Assembly (NCBI GenBank): GCA_021399435.1
Contig: JAJTUP010000148.1
Span: 19,404 to 83,403 of the forward strand
Length of the DNA stretch: 64,000 nucleotides
Origin: Diaporthe sp. PMI_573
Taxonomy: Eukaryota; Ascomycota; Sordariomycetes; Diaporthales; Diaporthaceae
Direction: 5' to 3'
The position numbers were made by a program, and so were the translations under genes. Of this stretch, positions 9,970 through 20,989 are shown piece after piece. Numbering within the stretch: the first letter of the stretch is position 1; each line of letters starts with the position of its first letter. A model generated the notes under the pieces. That model worked only from the letters and a program-made list of their open reading frames with translations. It had not been told where the DNA came from and searched no databases.

Positions 9970-12070
9970 GCTCTGTGGTCCTCCCTGTGAAGAAACTTCC
10001 TCTGTTCCTTCCGCTGCCTCTACCTCCTCTGCTGCAACTGCTGCCCCTGTTTCTTTTAACCTCTTTTTAATCCATCGAGATTGTTATCAACACTCTCATT
10101 CTCTTTCATGTCTTCATTTACGTGAACCAACTTCTTTTCCACAGCATCTATGGGAAACCGAAGCCCCATGTCAGTCCAAGGCAGACTCGCAACCCCCTGT
10201 GCCTGTGCGCCTGAGCCACGCTTGGCAGGGCAAAATGTTGGGCGCATACAGGTACAAGCAAGCGCAAGCAGACGGACTTCCGAGAAAGCCTCAAATACGT
10301 CAGTACACACGTGTAGATAGCAAGCAAGAACACCGAAGGGAAGACAGGTTGTAGTCAAGGCCGACCAGGGTAATTGTCGATTCCTCAGAATAGTTCGCTC
10401 CCCGGAAATATTGGTAAATATACATCTCCATGCAGAGTGGAAGCAATGGCCAGAACCCACAACCCTGAGGATGAGACAGATGACCTGAGCGACTCGTACC
10501 ATTCGTACCAGTTTCTCGAATGTTGGTATTGAAAATGAACCATGTCATTTACTTTGTATGCGCCGAAGTCGACTATCACAAGAGACGAGCCACGTTGTAC
10601 CCAACCTGACCGCCACGACACTAACGCCTGGGGTGTTTATATAACGTATAACGACAGCCCAGGGATGCCGCATTGATGAACGTGGCGACCATTGATGGCA
10701 ACCAATTGGGCAAAACCAGCATCACAAGTTTTTATAATATAGTAAAGAACGTGATCTATTTTTACATAGTCTATCTCTCACCGATGTAGGCGCAAGGAGA
10801 CGGCACGGGAAAATTATGGGTTTGTCTAAGGGCAAGATTCGCACGGTTGTAAACGTGGATCTACATGAGATATACAAGGAATCAAGGGAAGACATTGGAC
10901 GAAAGGTCATAAGGCCCAGCTGCGGCGATAGTGTCTGTGTGGAGGGCAGGTATTAACGCCTAAGTGCGACTACGACGAGGTAAATCATAATTCACTATCT
11001 AAGAGTTACATATTTTAACCCTATTTTACTTGATTGGAAGTCGGTTCTTTAAGCATCTCAACGATGTTGGTGTGGAGTTTTGGGCAGGGCTTGCTGACAG
11101 GCCAGGGCTGATGCGTTGCTTACTTGTGCATCATAATAAAGGGCAGTGTAGGAACAGGTACACCACGAGAATAACGGTAGCTGCTGTGCCACCGCCCGTA
11201 ACGCCAAGCAGCGCCGGACAAGGGCTCCGAAGACACCCATATGCTTTTGCTCCAAGGCGAGACCGTGATTGTTCTGGTCGAGGGCCATTGTGGGTGTTGT
11301 GATTGAATTTGATACTACAATCGTTGCAGAATGAGAGCAAGGGGCAGTTCCGCATGATATCGGCACTGAAATCGGTTGCAAACTTGACGATCAAGTGCAG
11401 GCTGAGGATGGAATCTACAGGCGCGACCGCCTCGCACATCAATGGACGCGCAATGCTCATGAGAGCGTCCGCATGTTGGCCCATCCGGAAGTTGCGGTAG
11501 TTTTCGCATTAGACATCAGTGAGAATCCGTTTAGTTACGTCTCGCAACTGCTATTGTGCGATATGGCGCTGCTGAGACGTGCTGCTGGCAATTTCCGCCG
11601 CGGGAAGGATTGACGTCCTCTAGACAAAGTCGATATCCGCGCGAAAACCCAGCCAGAATTTAGACATCAAATTTCCTGATATTGTCGGAGTAAGCGCAAG
11701 ATGAACTGGACACGGTAAAGTGGCGAATTCAGCATGAAAATGGCATACTGAGCTGCGCCCCGTTTGTTATCGTAAAATTTGGCTATATCGAGGATGCAAG
11801 AAACTGCCCGAACTGTTTAAGTGCGAGAAGCCTACGCAGGGCTTGTTTGGCATCTTTATCATCTCAAAACTCATCAATAATGGCTGTGATATTTGCTGCA
11901 TTTGGCTTCCATTTCTGTATGTCATGGATAGCATATTTGCGGCTTTTTGCATAAGAATATTCGGGCCTTCCCTGCTGTGCGACTGCCAGCAACATGGCTA
12001 GAGGGCTTAGAAATCGTATAGGGGAGTGGAATCCAAACTGATGATTCAGGACCACATCACTTCATCCAAG
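9970..12070. other. intergenic with one weak coding-like frame
   Basis: A plus frame open from 11335 to 11613 reads GTEIGCKLDDQVQAEDGIY, then ESVRMLAHPEVAVVFALDIS, to a TGA stop. It has good protein character but no ATG and no recognised family, so it may be another gene scrap. A minus ORF at 10056-10502 has an ATG but unconvincing composition. Nothing else is supported. Confidence 0.3.
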
Positions 12071-15000
12071 GCTCGGACCCACTACACTGCAAATCCACGT
12101 GGACCACAAATAAGTGGCCCATCTCTATTACATCCACTTGTCGGCCCTCAGATTACGTAATAATCCACTACACTTGGACCTAATAGTGGATGTAATGGAG
12201 TAGATTTAGGTGGATTTAGGTACAGGGGGATATTCCCTGACCCTGTACGGTTTATAGTACTTATTTTTGTATATAGTTGCCTATTAAATCGAGGTACCTG
12301 GACCCAAGTTAGCCAAGGTCGATCACCCCTACAGCTAATCTTATAACATTATATGAGAAACTACCCCTATTGAGCGCGTTTTCTACAGATTTCCTGCTTT
12401 GTTTTTGCCAAAAACTTTTTTTTTGACAATGTCAGCCAACCAGCCAGGCCAACCAGGCCAGCAGCAGCAGCTCGAAGACCGTCTTTTTCGCCATTTCAGA
12501 GGCTGGAATTGGTCAGAACGCACTCGTAATACTAGCTCTTAGCTGTGGGACTTTAGCTATAATATTCAACATCATAGCTTACACAAATAGGCTTGCAAGT
12601 ACTATATCCTCGGAAATCGTCCCATTATCGCGAGTTTTACCTCTTTAGGTCTCCAGAACGCGGCAAATCATCTATGGCGTGAGCACAAAACACTAGCACC
12701 AAAGGGAGAGAAAAGGAGCACAGCATAGCTCAAATCCGAAGGCGTACTGAAATCAAACCAGCCGACTATTGCATCTGTTTTGAAACTAGACATCAACAAG
12801 CCTACAGAACAAAACATCGCAAATAGCTTTATCTCACGCTTTAATAAGCAATACTTTCAGCGTATGCTAGTCGAGTTAATCGTCAGTAGCAACTAGTCAT
12901 TTTCTTTTGCCCAGAATCCCATCCTCCGAGAAATCTTCGACTATTTGAGTCCCTCCGTTTCAATCCAACGCGCCAACTTGAGTGTCAGGGCTGTCCGATA
13001 TAAGATCATTTAAGAGTATAACCGCCACAAGCAGACGGTTATTAAGGTGCTAAGGAACTCCCCTGGAGCGCTTTATATCTTATTTGATGGCTGGACGTCT
13101 CGAAATAAGCTTGCCCTCTACGGTATTGCTTGTTTTTTTAGAGATGAGAAGAATCGGCTATGTAAAATCATAATTAGGGTTCCAGAGGCTTATCGTCACT
13201 TCGGCTTAACAATTGGTAGGGAGGTTCTCGACGTTTTACATACTCTTGGCGTGGGCCCAGAGAAGATTGGCTATTTTATACTTAACAATACTGAAAACAA
13301 CAATACTGTAATAGAGGTCATAGGTGCTAAACTTAGGTTTGATGGCCAACTACGCCAAGGATACTGTATTGGCCATATAATTAACTTGTCAGCCAAGGCG
13401 CTCTTATTTAGAAAAAACGCCAACGCGTTTGAGCAGCAATTATCAGGCGTAGAAGCGTTATCTGATGCTAAATACGCTCGATGGCGCAAAAGAGGACCAG
13501 TTGGCAAGTTACACAATATTGTAGTTGATGTGCGTATTAGCCATCGGCTGATTTACTTATTCAAGGAGGTCTAGAGGGTAAGCGGTTTTACTAAATCCTA
13601 TTTGTCTCATACTAATTCCATATATCTAACAGGACGAAATTAATCGCGCCACTACTCTTAAACTCCAATCGAAGAAACCAGTTAAGCTAATTATCGATAA
13701 CAATATGCGTTGGCTGTTACAACTCTACATGATCTGCAGGGCTTTATAGTTGAAAACCTCTATTGAACTCCTACTGATTAAGTATAAGGCGTAATGGGAG
13801 GACGAAAATCGGTCTAAAAAGACTGGCTAAGTGATATAAGCCAAGTTGGCGAGAAAACCATATATCCTCCAAGACGAGAATCAGCTAACGGACAAAGACT
13901 GGGAGGTTCTTTATCATTTAGAGGCTATTCTAACTGTTTTTAAGACCATGGTAAAGATGCTTGAGGGTAATGGACACACCTACAGGCATAAGCAAGGCTG
14001 GACTGGCTTCTATGGCAATATCTGGAACATAGTGCTTGGCTATGAGTTGCTGCTTAATATACTAGAAGAATATAAGCAGCTTGCTGCTAACTTTCCTAAT
14101 CTAGAGCACTTCTGCATTAAAATCAACCTTGCTTAGGACAAGCTGGATGAATATTATCGGCGGCTGGACGAGACGCCTATCTACTATACGGCTATGGTGC
14201 TCCATCCAGCCTATTGTTGGGACTGGTTTGATGAAATATAGGCTTATAAGCCTAGTTAGGTTGAAAAGGCAAAAGAGATAGTTACCAATATCTGGCTGTC
14301 TGATTACGCTTATCTCGAGGTTAGAACCAGCAGCAATAGAGGCGACGACGAGCCTCTAGCAAAAAGATCTTGGTTTTTTAACCCCTTCGAGAAGAACAGC
14401 CGTCTGCCAAGCTTAACACTAGCCTTCGCAGCAGCTATTGTTGGTAACGAGTACTAAGCGTGGTAGACAGATTGTAATGTTAGCAATAGTAACGTTTGTA
14501 ATCTAATTAGTTACTGGATCACTAAGCAAAGCAGATATCCTTAATTATCCAGGATGGCCTTAGACTTTCTGACAATCTAGCCGATGTTAGCCGAGTGTGA
14601 GAGGTTATTTTCAGCTACTGGCAAAATAGTCTCGGGGTTACGTATAAACCTAGATGCTGAGATTATCGCTATTTGTCAGGTTTTACGCTCTTGGTACCGT
14701 GCTGGCATTATCAAGGACCTGGATCCATTGCTTAAGTCGCACCTTAAAAGTAAGCTGGATGGCGGTTGTGGGACTCTAGGCAACGACGAGCTGGCGCTTG
14801 CTGAGTCAAAATGGCTATTGGAGGGCGAGAATAGCGCCAGAAAGGTTGACGATTTATTACAGTAGCAACAGGCTGAAGAGTTAGTGTCAACCTCTGAAAG
14901 TGAGGCTGAATAGGCGTCGACGAGGTTGTGAATAGCCTCAAAAATCCACTTATAAATCCACTTATAAATCCACGTGTGTATATCCATTCCACTCCGGTCG

Positions 15001-15091
15001 AATATGTGCTACATCCACTACGTAATTGCTAAAAAATCGTACATCCACTCTACTTGGTCCAAAAGTGGAGTGGATGTAGTGGTTCCGACCC
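12071..15091 (+). mobile_element. hAT DNA transposon, complete but RIP-decayed (hAT-1)
   Basis: About 3.0 kb bounded by imperfect inverted ends: left AAGGCTCGGACCCACTACA, right the complement of AAGGGTCGGAACCACTACA. Both ends carry subterminal copies of GTGGATGTA-like words in alternating orientation (12085-12220 and 14945-15085), as hAT ends usually do. It encodes a hAT transposase with several in-frame stops. I could not find a convincing 8-bp target duplication: the flanks share only CCAAG. The size equals that of the split hAT at 32-48 kb once the nested elements are removed. Confidence 0.8.
12429..14913 (+). pseudogene. hAT transposase (hAT-1), multiple stops
   Basis: The frame begins MSANQPGQPG at ATG 12429. 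The part around 12650-12690 (NAANHLWREH) looks like the His-His end of a degenerate BED finger. The catalytic region follows (ALYILFDGWTSRNKLALYG, IGYFILNNTENNN, KLHNIVVDVR). The C-terminal dimerisation block is MLAECERLFSATGKIVSG near 14584. A canonical intron fits 13578-13632 (GTAAGC, branch CTAAC, AG). In-frame TAG/TAA codons sit where relatives have Gln or Trp (for example 13572, 14131 and the codon just before MLAECERLFS), as expected from RIP. Not functional. The TAG at 14911 appears to be the natural end, after an acidic Ser/Glu tail. Confidence 0.85.
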
Positions 15092-15302
15092 TTGCCAAGA
15101 GGGGGAAAGGTTGGTCTTAGTATACCAGGAGGCGAGGTGGTTGACACCCTGTACAATGAGGAATGGTGGCAACGCAAAGCCGTCGCTGCTCTTTTGGTGG
15201 GAAAATCAGCCTCCCCACCAAAATGGAGCATTTCGGATACGCACGATCAACCTCAATCTACACTAACCAAGCCAACTATTTAGGCGGTCCACCACGGACC
15301 GC
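15092..15302. other. flank of pogo half, possible terminal repeat
   Basis: Contains TTTTGGTGGG at 15192-15201, whose complement CCCACCAAAA lies at 20053-20062 beyond the other transposase half. A small hairpin, GCGGTCC...GGACCGC, lies near 15280-15300. No gene. Confidence 0.35.
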
Positions 15303-16150
15303 TTAAAAATGTACTATTATATACTGGGAGTCTAACTGACTAGACCCTTCTATATCCTTGTTACAAGTTTTTGCATTATGCCCAGTCTTGCCGCAGTTGC
15401 CACAGCGTTGCTTACTCGGTCTGCCCCGGACCAAGTCCTCGGTACCACCGCTGATTTCACCAGCTGGCCGCTTCCCCTTTTGTTTCTCTTGAATAAGAGC
15501 CTGGGAATCCTCAATACTAAGTGCTCCTCTAAGCTGTACTCGCGTTCTTTTGGCCCTTTGGCGTTTTGCGAGTGCTGTGTTGGCCTCCTGAAGTGTCTGG
15601 ATCTGTTTGCTCATCATGGTGAGCGAGTGCGCCATTACCTATGCTCCCTTTGCCAGGCGATCAATAGCCTCCATAATTGGTGTAGGAGAGCTACCCTGAT
15701 GGGTGGAGATCCTACCTTTGATAAAACTTGATTGCTGGATGGTTTGTTGGGTATTAGAGGGTGTTTGAGACTCTTATTTCTGAGGAGAGACGGGTATGGA
15801 TTATACTGGTGTTTGTAGGTGGATATCTAGCTTGGAAATAATAGAATCTGGGTCCTAAGGAGAGATTCCAGCTCCCCTAAATGCAGACCTGATGTTTTCC
15901 TTTATGAATGTCTTGATATGAGCTTCCCTAAATATGAGAAAGAACTTAGACTTGGTGATGTAGTTGATCGAGGCGTGGATGAAGAGGTTGATTTGGTCGC
16001 TATATGCGTGCTTCAGAGGCGAATATAACGCAACATCTAGTGGCTGGAGTAAATGAGAAGAATGCGGCGGCATACTAATAGAGATAATCTTGTTGTCCTT
16101 GCAGTATTGATCGAATTTCGCTAATATATGGCTCTCATGTAGTCTTTATG
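15303..16150 (-). pseudogene. pogo/Fot1-like transposase, C-terminal part
   Basis: On the minus strand, the part near 16040-16140 reads HESHILAKFDQYCKDNKI, then MPPHSSHLLQPLDVALYSPL. This is the DDE-domain block of pogo/Tc1-mariner transposases (PPHSSHLLQPLDV is diagnostic). It continues through IRSAFRGAGISP, a coiled segment (LQEANTALAKRQRAKRTRVQ), and ends with a CCHC-like CGNCGKTGHNAKTC before the stop at 15303. At least four in-frame stops interrupt it. The N-terminal half is missing here; the homology starts abruptly at about 16150. The complementary N-terminal half lies at 19275-19953 in the same orientation. Confidence 0.85.
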
Positions 16151-17130
16151 GTATCATGTCCCCGATAAGCTTTTCAAAAAGAAGGCGCATATCGTTTAAT
16201 TCATGCATAAATACAAGCAGATCCTCAGAGACAATTGATTAACAGCGGCTAATTGGGATTTGCTTTAGAAAGCATACCTATTTCTCCAACCCTTTAATGG
16301 AGCTACATTATGCGCTAAGGGTAATAAAGCATCCCTTTTATAGTCATTATTTCTAATAGACTGCCTTCTTTCTTATTATAAAAATAAGAAGGTAAGCCAT
16401 TTTATTACAAGATAGTAAGGATATCTCATCACTAGTCTTAATGGCTAAGATAGATACTAATATAATTATAGCGGTACTATAGCGTACCCAAGATACATAA
16501 TGAGCGTATACTATATACTATTAATATAGGCTAGTTTATTATAAATAAATACTATACCATAACCGAGGGTATTCTTATTTATTCCGCTGCTCTCCTTCTC
16601 GACCCTTTAAAACAAGACGTCTATATTAAGTAAAACTGGCCAAATAAGTGATATAACAATGTAATTAGTAGAGCATAAGCGATTTAGGAGGAAGAATATA
16701 ATATTAAGCTCCCTACTAAGCCTCTGGCTGCTCTAAGTGCTGTCCTAGACTTTATAGAACATAAGACTAATAAACTAGCTTAGTTAGTAAGGAATATAAA
16801 GGTAAAGACTGCTGGATTGTATTATGAGGATGATTTTATAACCTTTATTACTGCTTAACTAATAGAGATCGATTCTACGCCGCTTTAATGGTAGTATATA
16901 TCTAAGTAGCAGAGAAGATATCCACAACTTAGCTATATAGCCATCGCGATACTCTTTATCTCACTAGAGTCGTCTAAGCTAGAGAGAGCCTTCTCTAAGG
17001 CCTGCAAGACATACTTATAGGATAGGTTACGGATTAAATGTATAAACATTAAGAGGGTAGAGTATATAGGTAACTAGTTGCGTGAAGATTATATTATACC
17101 TATATCTCGCGGTAGATTTGGGTTACTGAT
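16151..17130 (+). pseudogene. old, heavily AT-mutated hAT transposase relic
   Basis: From about 16580 the plus frame reads SAALLLDPLKQDVYIK, NWPNK, EEEYNIKL, YPQLSYIAIAILFISLESSK and LERAFSKACKTYL, with stops between. These match the C-terminal half of a hAT transposase (LLDPxKR..Y...NW; YPxLxxMAxDILSIP; E.ERxFS..). The sequence is very AT-rich with many TAA/TAG codons, more decayed than hAT-1, hence older or more often RIPped. No ends were found. Confidence 0.7.
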
Positions 17131-17972
17131 AATATTTTCTGTATTAAAAAATGATTTTACTAATTTAGATAATGATTTAGAAGACAGGGAGGATATTGAT
17201 TGGTACAGAATAGAGTTGTTAAATTAATTGTTTGATTTCGTTGCCTTATTGGCCTACTATTGTGTTTCTTATCCTGTTATCCTGTTATCTTATTCTGTTA
17301 TTCTGTAATCTGTATTTTTTCTTATCTTGTTGTGTTTAATATGCTAAGGGGTTTCTTAACATGTTATACAGGTTGCCCATGTATGACCAAATGTACCGCG
17401 ACTTATTTCCTTTCAGTCCCATTGATGTGACCTTGTGAAACCAAGTACAGCCATCGAGAGTTGATATTCCGGCCTCTCGGGTATTTTAGCCTCTGTTAGC
17501 CGAGCTAGGTGCCGTCTTCCGCAATATGCTGTGCTTTTAGCTAGGTACTAAGGGCAAAATTGGACACTTTTGGAAGAACTTTGAAGACAAAATTGCGGAC
17601 GCTGAACCTGGTCGCTACTGTACAGTACTGTAAGCCGACACCGAAACCTCGCGTCAGAGTTCAGGGTGCTCATAAGCAGTTCGCACTGGGTTTGGAAGTA
17701 GCGAATAAGCATCCAGCCAGGAAAATTCGATGCTGGTTGATTAGAACATGACGTAGCCGGAACCTCAAAAAGCGGGGTTTGGCTTCGATGGAAACTTTCA
17801 GCTCGGTGGCGCCAAATGGCTTAACTAGAGAAGCGTCCGGAAGATATTATGTGCTGACGCCCGATACTACAGGGTGTACCAAGTCCGGAAATACATATAA
17901 TGGCCTCGTCCGCACATCATTCAATTAAATTGGAAGCACTCCTTCATCAACAACACGGTCGGAGTCTTGGAC
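17131..17972. other. AT-rich then unique sequence upstream of the exonuclease gene
   Basis: 17230-17340 carries a degenerate TTATCCTGTTATTCTG repeat. From about 17360 the base composition becomes balanced, and the sequence may include the promoter and 5' leader of the exonuclease gene. No other gene is supported. Confidence 0.35.
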
Positions 17973-18875
17973 ATGGCGCTATCTACGTCCGCAGCGACTC
18001 TCATCTCTACTACGGCGGAACTCAAGGCATACGTTTCTTCTATCCCGCCTTCCAGCACGCTTTACTTAGATCTAGAAGGGAAAAGCCTCTGCCGACATGG
18101 GACCATCTCCCTCATGACTATTTTACCCCATCCAGAAGGAGTCTTGAGACTTGTTGACGTGTTATCTCTCGGGGAATCGGCTTTTACGACGACTTCGAAA
18201 GACGGAAAATCTCTCAAATCCATTTTCGAAGACCCCGGCATCCCGAAATGCTTCTGGGATCTGCGGAATGACGCCGATGCGCTTTGGGCTCTCTATAAAG
18301 TCGGTCTTGCAGGCGTCATCGACATCCAACTTCTGGAGAATGCATCTCGCATCGGCGATAAGACATACCTCTGTGGCCTAGAGAAGGCCATACGGCTCGA
18401 CATGAAGCTGGGATTCACGGAGCTCAACCGTTGGACCAGCTCTAAAAGGGAGATCAAGAGCCTCATGTCTGCCAACGTCTTCACTATCCGGCCAGTAGAG
18501 GCCAAGACGGTCCAATATTGCACCGATGACGTTATTTACCTACCGGCATTGCATGACTTCTACTTGAGGCGCATTAGTTCTGATTGGCTTGCGAAAGCAG
18601 AGGAGGAGAGTACGCGCCGGGTGGACGAGGCTCACGCTCCTACATACGAACCCCAGTCGGCAACGAAGACGCTGGGACCGTGGGGATCGGGGACCGGGCA
18701 ATGTGTCCCATCCCTGGACGATGTACTTGATCAGTTGGAGGACTATATGCTGGAGCAAAGAGCCAAGGATCTGTTCGGAGTTGATGATGATGACGATGAC
18801 TACTATGATGACGGCCCGACTAGCTGTAGGGATATTATTAGCGAGAGTGACTACTACTTATACTATTCCGACTGA
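17973..18875 (+). CDS. 3'-5' exonuclease domain protein (RNase D / DnaQ-like fold)
   Basis: An intronless 300-codon gene starts at ATG 17973 (MALSTSAATLIS). The exonuclease motifs are in order: DLEG (motif I, Asp/Glu metal ligands) at about residue 33, FWDLRNDADALW (motif II) around residue 75, and YCTDDVIYLPAL (motif III, Tyr-x3-Asp) around residue 184. Between them lies DIQLLENASR, typical of the family. The tail is acidic and ends DYYLYYSD, a style of ending I associate with fungal members. Expected activity is metal-dependent removal of 3' nucleotides from DNA or RNA; the substrate is unknown. It has no stops and no RIP bias, unlike the transposon remains around it. It lies between two halves of one pogo-like transposase, an odd place for an intact gene. 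Confidence 0.8.
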   Translation: MALSTSAATLISTTAELKAYVSSIPPSSTLYLDLEGKSLCRHGTISLMTILPHPEGVLRLVDVLSLGESAFTTTSKDGKSLKSIFEDPGIPKCFWDLRNDADALWALYKVGLAGVIDIQLLENASRIGDKTYLCGLEKAIRLDMKLGFTELNRWTSSKREIKSLMSANVFTIRPVEAKTVQYCTDDVIYLPALHDFYLRRISSDWLAKAEEESTRRVDEAHAPTYEPQSATKTLGPWGSGTGQCVPSLDDVLDQLEDYMLEQRAKDLFGVDDDDDDYYDDGPTSCRDIISESDYYLYYSD

Positions 18876-18944
18876 TTGTGAACTGGCTGCCGGTATCGAT
18901 CGTGGAGATGCTTCTGGTGCTAATAAAGACAAGAGTCCACAAGC

Positions 18945-19275
18945 CAAAATCTAGCACCCTCGGCAATCGGGTGCTCTCAGAACGATGCAGTCGTGATCTC
19001 AAGCGATGACGAGTCTGATTCCGGCGATTTCGACGATGGCCAGTCCGATACCTGTTCCGACACTTCTTTCCCGCCGGTTGACGAGCTTCTTCGCCAGCCT
19101 GCTAAAGATATTGAGTCTGGCAGTGTTTGTAATGCCGGTATGTACTTGAGTTCTCCATCCCCCGTACGGGCCGTTGGGCTGACACGTCTGAGCAGACAAG
19201 GGTCTCAATGCTGCATCCGCTGAAGGTGGCAACGACGACACAAAGGAGCTGTCCGTTGCCGAGGAAGCCAACGTA
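18945..19275 (+). pseudogene. acidic gene fragment with one clear intron, cut by pogo half
   Basis: The plus frame reads SQNDAVVISSDDESDSGDFD, then PVDELLRQPAKDIESGSVCN. A textbook intron fits 19138-19195 (GTATGT, branch GCTGAC, AG). After it the second exon reads KGLNAASAEGGNDDTKELSV and runs into the pogo transposase remnant. The acidic VVISSDDES block resembles SUMO-interaction or nuclear acidic tails, but the family is unknown. The 5' end is not defined. It could be a lost downstream exon of the exonuclease gene, though that gene already has a natural-looking end. Confidence 0.4.
19138..19195 (+). other. spliceosomal intron in the acidic gene fragment
   Basis: 5' GTATGT, branch-like GCTGAC about 16 bases before the end, 3' GCAG. 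58 nt. Removing it keeps the reading frame open on both sides. Confidence 0.5.
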
Positions 19276-19953
19276 GGCGCCTTGGACAATAACGAACGAC
19301 GGGATACACCAGCCCTTTGCGTTGATACATTCAATAACTGTTGCCCATTCCCGGTTTCCAGGCTATACATATTTAGCCTTTCCATGTCGATCAGAACGTG
19401 TAATAACCATTGACGCGGTTATTATGCCCATCATAAAGCCGGTTTCGTCGAAGTTGTATAGATCGTCGTCTATGATCCCATACTTGGCCATCATATTGCG
19501 GAGCAGCCGGAACTAGTTCCTAATAACCTCTGGATCTTCGTAGAGGGCCCTCTGATAATCATAAGGCTGATTAAACCTAGTCTTCAAGCTTAGTTGTACA
19601 TCCACAAAGCGTCGTACCCAGTTCTTGCCAACAGGCTTACTATCTCGTAATGCTAGTAGGAGGTTAGCCATATCTTCTACACTAGAAAGCCGTATTAGGA
19701 ATCCTCGTGTATCTTGCTTAATAATATATCGGATAAGTATTTGCTCTTTAACTGGGTTAAGTTTATAGTCGTTAACACGTGATTCTCCGCGATGTGGTCG
19801 GTTATTCATCTTGTCGGATATTATACTGTGTGGAACGTTGAAAATCCGTGCAGCGCGACGTGCACTTAAGGGTTTTTTTTGGGTTTTTTTTTGGAATTCT
19901 CAATTGCCTGAAGTGCTAGTTGGACTTTGTCTTCTTTTGAGTAGATTGGCATT
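19275..19953 (-). pseudogene. pogo/Fot1-like transposase, N-terminal part
   Basis: The minus frame starts MPIYSKEDKVQLALQAIENS at ATG 19951-19953. It shifts frame at an A-rich run (about 19870-19895), then continues SARRAARIFNVPHSIISDKM, the helix-turn-helix (CENP-B/psq type) DNA-binding part, KNWVRRFVDVQ, and DDDLYNFDETGFMMGII (the first catalytic Asp region, FDETGF). It ends with REWATVIECINAKGWCIPSF and breaks off at about 19275. One TAG replaces Gln/Trp near 19515. The part missing here (about 60-70 residues, then the C-terminal DDE end) corresponds to what is found at 15303-16150. Confidence 0.85.
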
Positions 19954-20029
19954 GTGGATGTTGATTTCTAGCGCGTTAAATATTTAAGTAGGTAGAGTGA
20001 TGCGAGACTTACGCGAAAAATGGGGACGC

Positions 20030-20262
20030 GATTTGCACCAAAAAGAACCCCGCCCACCAAAACTTTAAGTTTTCAGACTGGCACTGCAACACCACCACCT
20101 CTCCAAATTGACCAGATCAATTAAAAATAAGGAATATAGACCAGTTGGCACCAATTGGTGCCAAATACAATTAACCTTTCTGCCCTGGGTGGGTGCTGGG
20201 GTTGGCTAAAGTTGGCAGAGTTGGCGAAACTGTCCGGCTGGGTGGTATGTCCGGCTGGGTGG
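20030..20262. repeat. repeat-rich junction with palindrome and GGCTGGGTGGT copies
   Basis: A perfect 20-bp palindrome spans 20145-20164 (TTGGCACCAATTGGTGCCAA). Near 20230-20258 the word GTCCGGCTGGGTGGT occurs twice in tandem, directly against the broken edge of the gypsy RT fragment. This looks like one end of a small transposable element; no matching other end was found. Confidence 0.4.
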
Positions 20263-20267
20263 TGAAC

Positions 20268-20420
20268 CACGTTATATGCTAAACAAAACTCATCTAGGAA
20301 TTCTCGTAGAGTGTGGTTAATGTACCGTTAAAACGTAGCGGGGGCTCCCGTTAGTCTAAAGGTCGTGACCTCTTAAAATAAGGTGTAGAATCTTTGGTCT
20401 ATTAGACTATTTAGGGTCGT
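20268..20420 (-). pseudogene. gypsy reverse transcriptase scrap
   Basis: The minus strand reads EVTTFRLTGAPATF, stop, RYINHTLREFLDEFC, the segment that in Ty3/gypsy RT (PFGLTGAPATFQ.YIN..L) immediately precedes the YxDD catalytic motif. The match stops at FCLAY, just where the catalytic residues should follow, and gives way to the GGCTGGGTGGT repeats. A junk-sized fragment. Confidence 0.75.
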
Positions 20421-20989
20421 CTAAGTAGGCGAGGTGCCCTCTATATATATTATCTTGTTGATTGAGTGCATTCTGTAGTGTCGGACATAAATGACTGATA
20501 GTAACGAGCTGGTATCCAATGGCTTACAAGTCATTATTTACAAGTCAGGCAATACCTGCGGGCATTCCAGTCTAGCAACTAAAGGCCTGGTATAAGTTCT
20601 GTAGTCGAACCTGTGTTGAACTACACACAAGTCTGATATCCTACATTCTCAAAGTCAGAGGGCTTTATGCGCAGAGATGAAATCAAAAGTCATCGATTTG
20701 CTCACGCTAATGATATGTGACGGATTGAGACTCTGTTGATTGACAGGTTTTGCAAGTCCTGAAGCCTCTCCCAGACAGCACATGTCGTTGGTAAGAAAAT
20801 TCTGGTGGGCAACGTCGGCGAGCTCAGCAGATATAACAGTTAAATGTTTTGGTAGGGAGGGCAAATCTACGATAAAATGAGACAACTTAGAGCTTATTGT
20901 AACTAATAGTTGCTAGGGAAAGATTGTAAATAGAGAGAACCCACTAGACTAGGATATATACCAAGGGGATGGGTCTTAGACACAAGATT
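20421..20989. other. decayed, no supported gene
   Basis: Probably further degraded retrotransposon. A minus frame at 20655-20885 is open but unrecognised. Confidence 0.3.

Noticed and set aside
10056..10502. 148-codon minus ORF with ATG
   Set aside because: Composition is unlike a conserved protein (many Cys/Leu/Thr runs without motif), and nothing supports transcription.
12071..15091. An 8-bp target duplication for hAT-1
   Set aside because: The flanks CATCCAAG and TTGCCAAG match at only five positions; not enough to claim.
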